A stretch of 9,618 nt of DNA from Betaproteobacteria bacterium (GTDB lineage Bacteria; Pseudomonadota; Gammaproteobacteria; Burkholderiales; UBA9220): positions 1 to 9,618 of the forward strand of contig DOVS01000319.1 of assembly GCA_003519965.1 (NCBI GenBank). Reading direction: 5' to 3'. The translations under genes and the position numbers were made by a program. The notes under the pieces are model-generated. The model made no database searches and was not told the origin of the DNA. It saw only the letters and a program-made list of their open reading frames with translations. Below are positions 1-6,169 of this stretch, piece after piece; the first letter of the stretch is position 1, and each line of letters starts with the position of its first letter.

Positions 1-663
1 TCAACCAGCAGATGGGGTGCGGCGACGTACTGTGGCGGCCGTCGCCAAAACCCTGAGCATCCATGCATAACAAACGCCCGCCGTGAAATACAAAGAGCGG
101 CGCGCGTTGACCGTACGCCCGGATACGGCTAACCGCTGCGCCTCTCTCCGGGATAGTGAATACAGCGGGCGGCGGTATTTCCGGCGCCCCGCGAATCGCG
201 CCGGCATGGGATGCAATCGAACCCGCCAACCAACGGAGGGGGCCGGCGCATCACGCCAAGAAACACCCGCCCGGCCAGCAAACTCCGTCGGCGGCGCCGC
301 TATCGCCGGCTGGTTAATTTAACGGATCATGGCGAAACCGGACCATTCGTTCGGGATCAACAGCCGTGCGTTTTTAAGGGAGGGTCCTTCCTGTTCGCCA
401 AAACCGGCCTCACGCCAATGCACGTCCTCGGTCACGGGAATCGTTCGGTTATCTCCCAACGTTTGAACAAAAGCGACGCGGCGCGCGCGAGCGGAAAACG
501 TTATCTTTCCAGGAGAATCGCTGACCATGGCCTACCACAACGGCGCCCATTTCTTCGTACTTCAGCGGAGACTGATCGAGCCGCGATATTGGTTGCCGCC
601 CATAGATCCGCCATGGCGGATCAGGTCGATGATCGTCGTAACCGGCGGTGTTGCTACACCCAC
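1..663 (-). pseudogene. Decayed CobC-like histidine phosphatase, split by frameshifts and a stop
   Basis: No single frame codes here, but joining minus-strand frames rebuilds a histidine phosphatase (phosphoglycerate mutase/CobC superfamily). Piece 1 (663 to about 582) reads TTIIDLIRHG then GGNQYRG, with the catalytic RHG at 618-610. Piece 2 (580 to about 497) reads LDQSPLKYEEM, shifted as if one base were lost near 580-582. Piece 3 (about 495 to 247) regains the first frame, as if one T were added in the run 495-498; it reads SARARRVAF, then WREAGFGEQEG, an in-frame TAA at 321-319, then PPTEFAGRAGVSWRDA. Piece 4 (about 247 to 2) is shifted again and carries SHAGAIRG, the second catalytic His motif, then GAAVSRIRAYG and FVFHGG. 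Motif order and spacing fit the family, and the catalytic residues survive, suggesting recent decay. The N-terminus overlaps the end of the CbiB-like gene, as for an operon partner. The true C-terminus may lie near 70 or beyond the edge. CobC assignment is by analogy. Confidence 0.85.
605..622. repeat. 18-bp perfect palindrome over the RHG codons
   Basis: The sequence gatccgccatggcggatc equals its own reverse complement over all 18 bases. It lies inside the decayed histidine phosphatase and contains the codons of the catalytic RHG motif, so codon constraint may explain it. I saw no second copy in the window. Confidence 0.6.
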
Positions 664-1535
664 GCAAACAGCAATAATAGCGCTAACCATAACGCCAAGA
701 TGCGCCAGTTAATGCCGATCGCGCTTTGGATATGACCAGCGTCGGCTTCCTCCCCAGCGCCTAGCTCGGGACGATCTTCTTCGTCGCTCGAAACGGCGCC
801 GCCCAATTTAACTCCTAGCGCGCCTGCCGCGCTAGCGAGTAGAATTCCCTCCGCTTCACCATGCCAGCTGGACGCTTGACTGCGCCAACATTCTAAGGCG
901 TCCTGGAAATTGCCCGCAACGGCGAAGCTCAAGGCAACCGCCCGCACCGGCGCCCAATCCATCCAGCCGAGCACGCGTCCGGCAAAATGATCGCCGCCAC
1001 GCGCATCTTCCGCCCGGCCTGCGATTGCGGCAAGACGATAAGCGAGTGCGCCGGCGGGGCCAAACACAATAAACCAGGCTAGCCCACCGAACAAATCGCG
1101 GTAAGCGCCAATTAGCGTTTGCTCCACCGCCAAACGAGTCATCTCGCCTTCGCTGCAACTCTCCAGATGGCGGCCGCTCCATTTTTCCAAGCGCCCGTGC
1201 GCCTCGTCCAGACGGTTAGCCGCCAGCGCCTCGGCCATCACGCCGGCATGACGGCTGAAAGTCGTACATTCCACGCTAAAATACAATACCGCTACATTCA
1301 GCAACCAGGCGAGCAACGGACTAATCCGGTACAGCGCATAAGACACGGCCGCCATCGCCGCCACCGGCGGTATAACGGTTATGCTCCAGGAAAATACACC
1401 GCGCGTATCCGCTAACTTCAAGCGGCGCGTTACCGCGGTGATGTAACGCAGAAACGGCGCCGCTAAGCGCAAACGCACTGGCCGTGGCTGGAAATGCTCC
1501 AGCAGCAGCATGGCGGCAATAGACAGGAAATACAT
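654..1535 (-). CDS. CobD/CbiB/AmpE-family integral membrane protein
   Basis: A 293-residue membrane protein of the CbiB/AmpE superfamily. True CbiB/CobD makes adenosylcobinamide phosphate in cobalamin synthesis, while AmpE is a membrane protein linked to beta-lactamase induction; this protein could belong to either functional type or neither. The family is seen in the short N-terminal hydrophobic stretch ending LLLEHFQP, hydrophobic segments near residues 48-68 and 71-90, the conserved GPAGALAYRL at 159-168 in a third segment, the LLASAAGALGVKLGG block at 232-246, and a C-terminal helix at 280-293. An acidic loop (about 250-265) precedes the last helix. The start has a strong AAGGAG four bases upstream that overlaps the stop of the preceding gene, so the two are co-transcribed and probably coupled. 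No other cobalamin gene is visible except the dead CobC-like gene just downstream, which weakens a specific B12 role. Confidence 0.75.
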   Translation of the reverse strand: MYFLSIAAMLLLEHFQPRPVRLRLAAPFLRYITAVTRRLKLADTRGVFSWSITVIPPVAAMAAVSYALYRISPLLAWLLNVAVLYFSVECTTFSRHAGVMAEALAANRLDEAHGRLEKWSGRHLESCSEGEMTRLAVEQTLIGAYRDLFGGLAWFIVFGPAGALAYRLAAIAGRAEDARGGDHFAGRVLGWMDWAPVRAVALSFAVAGNFQDALECWRSQASSWHGEAEGILLASAAGALGVKLGGAVSSDEEDRPELGAGEEADAGHIQSAIGINWRILALWLALLLLFAWV

Positions 1536-1544
1536 AGATCTCCT

Positions 1545-2057
1545 TTACTGAAGGTTCATTTCGATGGTTAACACGCCGTCCTGGTAAATTTCCAATGTCG
1601 GCAAGCGGAAAGGCTGCTTATTTTCCGCTAAATACTTAATGAGCGCATGGTACGCCTTTCCCGGCGCTAACAGCGGCTGCGCCTTGACCTCGGCGATTAG
1701 CGCGCGACGCAAGGGGATCATCTTGATTTTAAGAGGGGCGTGCACTTGTACATGAGGCGCCACCAAATACCCTACGTAGGCTTTTAAGTCCTGTTTACGG
1801 GTAACGCGAGGGTCATTTAACAATAAAATGGTCGGCGCGCCCGTCTTCACCATCTGGCTGTGCAGCATCTTGAGCACCTGTTGCTGGCGATCCGGCAATT
1901 TCGCGTAATCGCCGGTTTCCTCACGATACGCCAAGCGGTAAGGACCTCGCGCCTCGATGCGTATGTTGACATTGTTGAACGCCCCCCACCACCAAAAGGC
2001 CACGATAATGGGAAGCAGGAAGGCAAAAATGAACCCTAACCACTTTTTCTTTCTCAA
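1545..2057 (-). CDS. Membrane-anchored GyrI-like domain protein, TTG start
   Basis: A 170-residue protein with a basic N-terminus (MRKKKW), one hydrophobic helix (about residues 6-25, ending FWWWG) and a C-terminal soluble region (about 29-168). That region resembles GyrI-like/AraC effector-binding domains: it has RGPYRLAYREETGDY near the start and ends LPTLEIYQDGVLTIEMNL, matching the family's usual closing P-x-x-E-x-Y pattern. These domains bind small hydrophobic ligands in regulators; here there is no DNA-binding domain, so a membrane-tethered ligand-binding role is an inference. I chose TTG at 2057 because GGAG lies six bases upstream and the protein then opens with a standard signal-anchor. 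An in-frame ATG at 2156 would add 33 Arg-rich residues unlike a real N-terminus and would run into the yciK promoter area. It heads the operon with the CbiB-like gene, nine bases downstream. I do not know the function. Confidence 0.7.
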   Translation of the reverse strand: MRKKKWLGFIFAFLLPIIVAFWWWGAFNNVNIRIEARGPYRLAYREETGDYAKLPDRQQQVLKMLHSQMVKTGAPTILLLNDPRVTRKQDLKAYVGYLVAPHVQVHAPLKIKMIPLRRALIAEVKAQPLLAPGKAYHALIKYLAENKQPFRLPTLEIYQDGVLTIEMNLQ

Positions 2058-2199
2058 TGCTCGCTCCGCTACCGAACAAAGGCTAGAAAGATACCACAAA
2101 GCGCTTTTCTTGTGTGGCCGGCGCCGGTGACAGGAGCGGGACAGGCGAACCGCCATCGCGTATAATTTTGGCTTCCCTCACGGCCGACATTTCCTTTCC
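2058..2199. other. Divergent intergenic region between the GyrI-like gene and yciK
   Basis: This 142-bp gap separates two divergent genes and must hold promoters for both. The plus-strand promoter is clear (listed separately). On the minus strand I see only a weak TATCTT near 2088-2093 with no good -35. The self-complementary ccggcgccgg sits near the centre (about 2118-2127). Confidence 0.5.
2138..2166 (+). promoter_or_regulatory. Sigma-70-type promoter for yciK
   Basis: A perfect TATAAT at 2161-2166 lies 17 bp after gggaca at 2138-2143, which matches four of six bases of TTGACA. Predicted initiation near 2173 gives a leader of under 30 bases. The bases before the ATG (ttcctttcc) are pyrimidine-rich and contain no Shine-Dalgarno sequence. 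Confidence 0.6.
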
Positions 2200-2961
2200 A
2201 TGAAACAAGAGTTAACCGATTATCGCCCCCCCGAGGATTTACTTAACGGACGGGTGATTCTAGTAACGGGCGCGGCCCAAGGCATCGGCCGCGCGGCCGC
2301 CCTGGCTTTCGCCGCCCATGGCGCCACCGTGGTGCTGCACGATATTAAAGTCGCGCCGCTAGAGAAATTGTACGATGAGATCGAGGCCGCCGGCGGGCCG
2401 CAACCCGCTATTTTTCCTCTCGATTTAGTCACCGCTGGCGAATCCGAGTACGATGGCATGGCCAGCGCCATCTACAAACAGTTAGCGCGTCTGGATGGCA
2501 TCCTCCACAATGCGGCCTACTTATCTCACCTGAGTCCGCTAGAGAATGAAACCCTGGATCAATGGACAAAAACCCTGCGCGCCAACCTTATCGCCCCATT
2601 CGCCCTCACCAAAGCCTGTCTGCCGCTGCTCAAAGTCTCGCCGGACGCCTCGGTGGTCATGACTTCCGACCATCACGGCAACCGTCCCTCGGCGTATTGG
2701 GGATGTTTTGCCATTGCCAAGGGCGGCGTGGAGCATCTGGTGAAAATGTGGGCGCAAGAACTGGAGATCGTTCCTCAAATTCGTATTAATGCGGTCATCC
2801 CCGGCCCGGTGCAGTCGCCCCAGCGGCGGCGCACTCATCCCGGCGAGCTTTATGAGGCGCTGCCGCCGGTGGAACGCTTAATACCGACTTACCTTTATCT
2901 TATGGGGGGCGACAGCCGAGGGATGAGCGGCAGCGTAGTCAATCTCGGCGCCGTAGGCTAG
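2200..2961 (+). CDS. yciK: YciK-type short-chain dehydrogenase/reductase
   Basis: A 253-residue SDR with a Rossmann fold, predicted to be an NAD(P)-dependent oxidoreductase of unknown substrate. The cofactor loop TGAAQGIG is at 23-30, an Asp after the second strand at 48, the NAA-type motif HNAA at 103-106, the structural Asn at 129 (RANL), Ser156 (MTSD) and Lys174. The stretch YWGCFAIAK (166-174) aligns with the YxxxK active site, but the Tyr position is Phe170 (codon TTT at 2707-2709); Tyr166 is four residues upstream. Length and the late YLYLMGGDSRGMSG motif fit the YciK subgroup. The ATG at 2200 sits just after a consensus promoter. It is the only confident plus-strand gene, and its last 23 bases overlap the end of the convergent FHA gene. 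If the Phe is real, catalysis may be altered or lost, or it may be normal for this branch. Confidence 0.85.
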   Translation: MKQELTDYRPPEDLLNGRVILVTGAAQGIGRAAALAFAAHGATVVLHDIKVAPLEKLYDEIEAAGGPQPAIFPLDLVTAGESEYDGMASAIYKQLARLDGILHNAAYLSHLSPLENETLDQWTKTLRANLIAPFALTKACLPLLKVSPDASVVMTSDHHGNRPSAYWGCFAIAKGGVEHLVKMWAQELEIVPQIRINAVIPGPVQSPQRRRTHPGELYEALPPVERLIPTYLYLMGGDSRGMSGSVVNLGAVG

Positions 2962-3688
2962 CCGCTTCCCCCGACGCGGACGGCTGTTTGAGTAAAAATT
3001 TCATTTTGACGCCGGCTAACTCGACGGTGTCCAGGTGCTCGAGGATGACGGTAGCGCTGCCATCCACCGGCATATCGTTCACTAGCGGATATTCATCGCC
3101 TTCCACGCGCACTAAATCGTAGCCTGCTTGCCGTCGGGAAATCGCCGCCACTTGAATTCCCGGCTTACCCAAGGTCGTTAGTGGCCGGGTCAGTTCCAGC
3201 TCCCTGCCCGCCGTCGGCCCGCTGAGAATGCGCAATGCGCCGAGCGGCAAGGCGTCGCCGCCAGTGCTGGCGGTTTCATTTGGATAAAGGCCGGCTAGTG
3301 ATCTTGTGAGCGTCTGCTGTCCTAACGCCGACACCGCATCATTTTGGCTATAGGCCAACCGCCGCTCTTCTCCTGCAGGCGCCACCGTGGCGCTGGGATC
3401 ATGCACATAGCGGATCATATAGGGCGATAGAGCGATCTCATCGCCGTCATGCAGCAGTTGTTTTTTGGTCACCAGCCGTCCGTTGAGGCGGGTGCCATTG
3501 GTGCTATTGAGATCCTCGAGAAAAGAATCGTTACGCACAGTAGTCACGACCGCATGCTCGCCGCTTACCGCGGAATGGGTCAAATTAAGGTCGTTATGGG
3601 GTTTACGTCCGACCCGCACCCGCTCTCGGTCAAGAGTCAGGGTGGCGATCTCCTCGCCATCATGGAATACGATCAGTTTAGACGCCAC
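2939..3688 (-). CDS. Protein with two FHA domains, the second degenerate
   Basis: A 249-residue soluble protein. FHA domains bind phosphothreonine peptides and usually act as adaptors in kinase or secretion signalling. Domain 1 (about 3-95) has the full binding signature: GR at 27-28, SGEH at 42-45 and NSTNGTRLNG at 61-70. A linker (about 98-145) leads to a second FHA-like fold (about 149-234) that starts LRILSGPTAGRELELTRPL but has SRRQ at 184-187 instead of S-x-x-H and VNDMPVDG instead of the NG motif, so it probably does not bind phosphopeptide. I chose the GTG at 3688 because GGAG lies six bases upstream and the beta-sheet begins at once; an upstream start would run into radA. It follows radA by 31 bp and is the last gene of the dnaB-alr-radA run. 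No kinase or phosphatase partner is visible nearby. Confidence 0.85.
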   Translation of the reverse strand: MASKLIVFHDGEEIATLTLDRERVRVGRKPHNDLNLTHSAVSGEHAVVTTVRNDSFLEDLNSTNGTRLNGRLVTKKQLLHDGDEIALSPYMIRYVHDPSATVAPAGEERRLAYSQNDAVSALGQQTLTRSLAGLYPNETASTGGDALPLGALRILSGPTAGRELELTRPLTTLGKPGIQVAAISRRQAGYDLVRVEGDEYPLVNDMPVDGSATVILEHLDTVELAGVKMKFLLKQPSASGEAASLRRRD

Positions 3689-3719
3689 TTGCTGCTCCGT
3701 TGCGCGCTTGACTTGCCTA

Positions 3720-5084
3720 TTATAGCCCACTCCGGCAATGGGCCAAGGCCTCCTCCAAGCGCTTGACGGCAATGACCTCCATGCCGGGGATCGCTTGCTT
3801 GGGACGATTGGCCCAAGGAATCACCGCCCGCTCGAAGCCCAGTTTAGCCGCCTCCTTGAGGCGCTCCTGCCCGCGCTGCACCGGCCGGACTTCCCCAGCC
3901 AACCCCACTTCGCCGAACACCACGAGTTTCTCCGGCAACGGCCGGTCGCGCAGACTGGAAACGATGGCAAGCAATACCGCCAGATCCGCCGCCGGCTCCG
4001 TGATTTTTACTCCACCAACGGCATTGATGAAGACATCCTGATCGAAACAAGCGACGCCGCCATGGCGATGAAGCACCGCCAGCAACATCGCCAAGCGATT
4101 CTGCTCCAACCCCACGGAGAGCCGTTTGGGGTTAGGGGAATGCGCTTCGTCCACCAGCGCCTGGATTTCCACCAGCAAGGGGCGCGACCCCTCCTGAGTG
4201 ACCAAAACGCACGAACCGGCCACTTGCGATTCGTGGTGCGTCAAAAATAACGCCGACGGGTTGCTCACTTCGCGCAACCCCTTCTCGGTCATGGCGAACA
4301 CCCCCAGTTCGTTAACCGCCCCGAAGCGATTCTTAAATGCCCGTACAAGCCGGAAACTGGAATTGGCGTCCCCTTCAAAATACAAGACGGTATCGACGAT
4401 ATGCTCCAACACCCGCGGCCCGGCGAGAGCACCCTCCTTGGTGACGTGACCGACCAGAATGACCGCCGTGCCGCATTGTTTGGCGAAGCGGGTCAGCTGG
4501 GCGGCGCATTCGCGCACTTGAGCAACGCTGCCGGGCGCCGATTGCAATGCATCGGAATAGAGCGTTTGGATCGAATCGATAACTGCGACCCGCGGCTGTC
4601 GTTGCTGCAAAGTAGATAAAATGCTTTCCAGCCGAATTTCCGCTAGCAAGTGCAACGCGCCGGCGTCAAGCGCTAATCGCTTGGCGCGCAACGCAATTTG
4701 CCGGGCGGATTCCTCGCCGCTGACATAAAGGATGGCGTGATCGCGGCTGATGTGACTGAGCGCTTGCAATAACAGGGTGGATTTACCGATGCCAGGATCG
4801 CCGCCAATCAGCACGACCGCGCCATCCACTAGACCGCCGCCCAATACCCGGTCGAATTCGGCGATACCGGTTGGACTGCGCACGAGCGCCTCGGCTTCCA
4901 CCTCATCCAAGCACTGTAGCTGTCCGCCCGCCGCCAGCGCGCTGTAGCGATGCGCTAGAGCGGGCGCTTCGGCGACGCTTTCCACCAGCGTGTTCCACGC
5001 CTGGCAATGAGGGCACTGGCCTTGCCACTGCGTGCTTTGCCCACCGCACTCCGTGCAGCTATAGACCGATTTCCGCTTCGCCAT
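3720..5084 (-). CDS. radA: DNA recombination/repair ATPase RadA (Sms)
   Basis: A 454-residue RadA, the usual length. It is a RecA-like, DnaB-related ATPase that promotes branch migration and processing of recombination intermediates in the cytoplasm. The N-terminal C4 zinc finger uses Cys10, Cys13, Cys24 and Cys27. Walker A is GGDPGIGKST at 94-103 (Lys101), Walker B ends AVID at 167-170, and the RadA-specific KNRFG motif is at 251-255. The C-terminal Lon-protease-like domain (about 275-454) includes GEVGLAGEVRPV at 391-402. The ATG at 5084 gives the standard MAKRKS start; the Shine-Dalgarno GAGGAG is formed by the last two Glu codons of alr, eight bases of spacer separate the genes, and translation is probably coupled. 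All key residues look intact. Confidence 0.97.
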   Translation of the reverse strand: MAKRKSVYSCTECGGQSTQWQGQCPHCQAWNTLVESVAEAPALAHRYSALAAGGQLQCLDEVEAEALVRSPTGIAEFDRVLGGGLVDGAVVLIGGDPGIGKSTLLLQALSHISRDHAILYVSGEESARQIALRAKRLALDAGALHLLAEIRLESILSTLQQRQPRVAVIDSIQTLYSDALQSAPGSVAQVRECAAQLTRFAKQCGTAVILVGHVTKEGALAGPRVLEHIVDTVLYFEGDANSSFRLVRAFKNRFGAVNELGVFAMTEKGLREVSNPSALFLTHHESQVAGSCVLVTQEGSRPLLVEIQALVDEAHSPNPKRLSVGLEQNRLAMLLAVLHRHGGVACFDQDVFINAVGGVKITEPAADLAVLLAIVSSLRDRPLPEKLVVFGEVGLAGEVRPVQRGQERLKEAAKLGFERAVIPWANRPKQAIPGMEVIAVKRLEEALAHCRSGL

Positions 5085-5092
5085 GGCGCGCC

Positions 5093-6163
5093 CTACTCCT
5101 CTTCGGCGACTGGCACCCGCGGCGCCAGCGCGCATAATAATTCATAACCGATTGTACCCGCGGCATGGGCGACGTCTTCCACCGGCAGCCCCTCGCCCCA
5201 CAACACGACCGGCGATCCGACGGCCGCCGTCGGCAAATCGGTCAGGTCCGCCGCCAGCATATCCATGGAAACGCGTCCCAACAACTGGGTCTTCGCACCG
5301 CCAACCAGGATGGGCGTACCGCTAGGCGCATGGCGTGGATAACCGTCGGCATAACCGCAAGCAACAATCCCTACCCGTGTTGTCCGCTCCACCCGACAAC
5401 CCTCGCCGTAACCGATAGTTTCACCAGCGCTGGCCTGCTGCACCGCGATAATTTCACTCTGCAAGGTCATCGCCGGACGCAACCCAGCCCGCGCCGCGCT
5501 TTCATCGGCGAACGGCGATACGCCATACAGCATAATGCCGGGCCGCACCCAATCGGCATGGGTTTCGGGGTAACGCAGCAACGCGGCGGAATTCGCCAGG
5601 CTGGCGGGTAAGGAAAGGCCGGCGGTGGACTGCTGAAAAGCCGCCAGTTGCCAGCCCGCGCCGCGCCGCTCGTCGGCGGTGGCGAGATGCGTCATCAACA
5701 GCAGATTTCCCACCGCCGCGCTTTGGCGCAAATGCGCCACCGCATCGGCCACGGCCGCCGGCGAAAAGCCCAAGCGATTCATGCCGCTGTTTACTTTAAG
5801 CCATACATCGATGGGACGAGAAACGGCGGCATTGCACAGCCATTCCATTTGGGCAGGGCGATGAATTACGCACGTTACCCGATTGTCCACCACGGCGGGA
5901 ATGTCTTCGACGCCGAATATTCCCTCCAACAGCACAATCGGCTGGGAAAAACCAGCAGCGCGCAACGCGGCCGCCTCGTCCAGCGACAGCACGGCCAAGC
6001 CGTCGGCGCCGCGCAACGCTTGCGCCACGCGCAACATGCCATGGCCATAACCGTTCGCCTTGATAACCGCCAGAACCCGGGAAGCGGGAGCATGCCGGCG
6101 GGCAAGCCCCAAATTATGCCGGATAGAGGATAGGTGAATACGGGCCTTAAGCGGGCGCGGCAT
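5093..6163 (-). CDS. alr: Alanine racemase
   Basis: A 356-residue PLP-dependent enzyme that interconverts L- and D-alanine, supplying D-alanine for peptidoglycan. The PLP-binding signature VIKANGYGHG is at 33-42 with the Schiff-base Lys35. Other family blocks are VNSGMNRLGF (124-133), LANSAALL (189-196), RPGIMLYGVSP (207-217), and GYADGYPR (270-277), whose Tyr271 is the expected second catalytic base. GRVSMDM (296-302) follows in the C-terminal beta domain. Length equals the family norm. It begins six bases after the dnaB stop and has no close Shine-Dalgarno; GGGAG is about 14 bases upstream inside dnaB, so translation probably depends on coupling. The dnaB-alr pair is also adjacent in E. coli; here radA follows directly. 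Confidence 0.97.
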   Translation of the reverse strand: MPRPLKARIHLSSIRHNLGLARRHAPASRVLAVIKANGYGHGMLRVAQALRGADGLAVLSLDEAAALRAAGFSQPIVLLEGIFGVEDIPAVVDNRVTCVIHRPAQMEWLCNAAVSRPIDVWLKVNSGMNRLGFSPAAVADAVAHLRQSAAVGNLLLMTHLATADERRGAGWQLAAFQQSTAGLSLPASLANSAALLRYPETHADWVRPGIMLYGVSPFADESAARAGLRPAMTLQSEIIAVQQASAGETIGYGEGCRVERTTRVGIVACGYADGYPRHAPSGTPILVGGAKTQLLGRVSMDMLAADLTDLPTAAVGSPVVLWGEGLPVEDVAHAAGTIGYELLCALAPRVPVAEEE

Positions 6164-6169
6164 AGCGGA

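Noticed and set aside
205..230. A tRNA T-arm-like ggttcgatt on the minus strand
   Set aside because: The flanking bases do not form the 5-bp T-stem, and no acceptor or anticodon arm is present; it lies inside the phosphatase pseudogene.
211..735. A 174-codon plus-strand open frame over the empty-looking left end
   Set aside because: Its product is Arg/Asn-rich with no domain, and it lies antisense to the rebuilt histidine phosphatase and the end of the CbiB-like gene.
2058..2156. Upstream 33-residue extension of the GyrI-like protein from an ATG at 2156
   Set aside because: It is Arg-rich and unlike a membrane-protein N-terminus; the TTG at 2057 has a well-spaced GGAG and gives a normal signal-anchor start.
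2960..2985. Possible hairpin (agccg / cggct) after yciK
   Set aside because: Only five pairs with a 16-base loop and no proper T-run; too weak to call a terminator.
3738..4250. A 170-codon plus-strand open frame within radA
   Set aside because: Antisense shadow of a fully conserved gene, without a ribosome site or family match.
5648..6133. A 161-codon plus-strand open frame within alr
   Set aside because: Antisense shadow of a fully conserved gene; Gln/His/Arg-rich with no domain.
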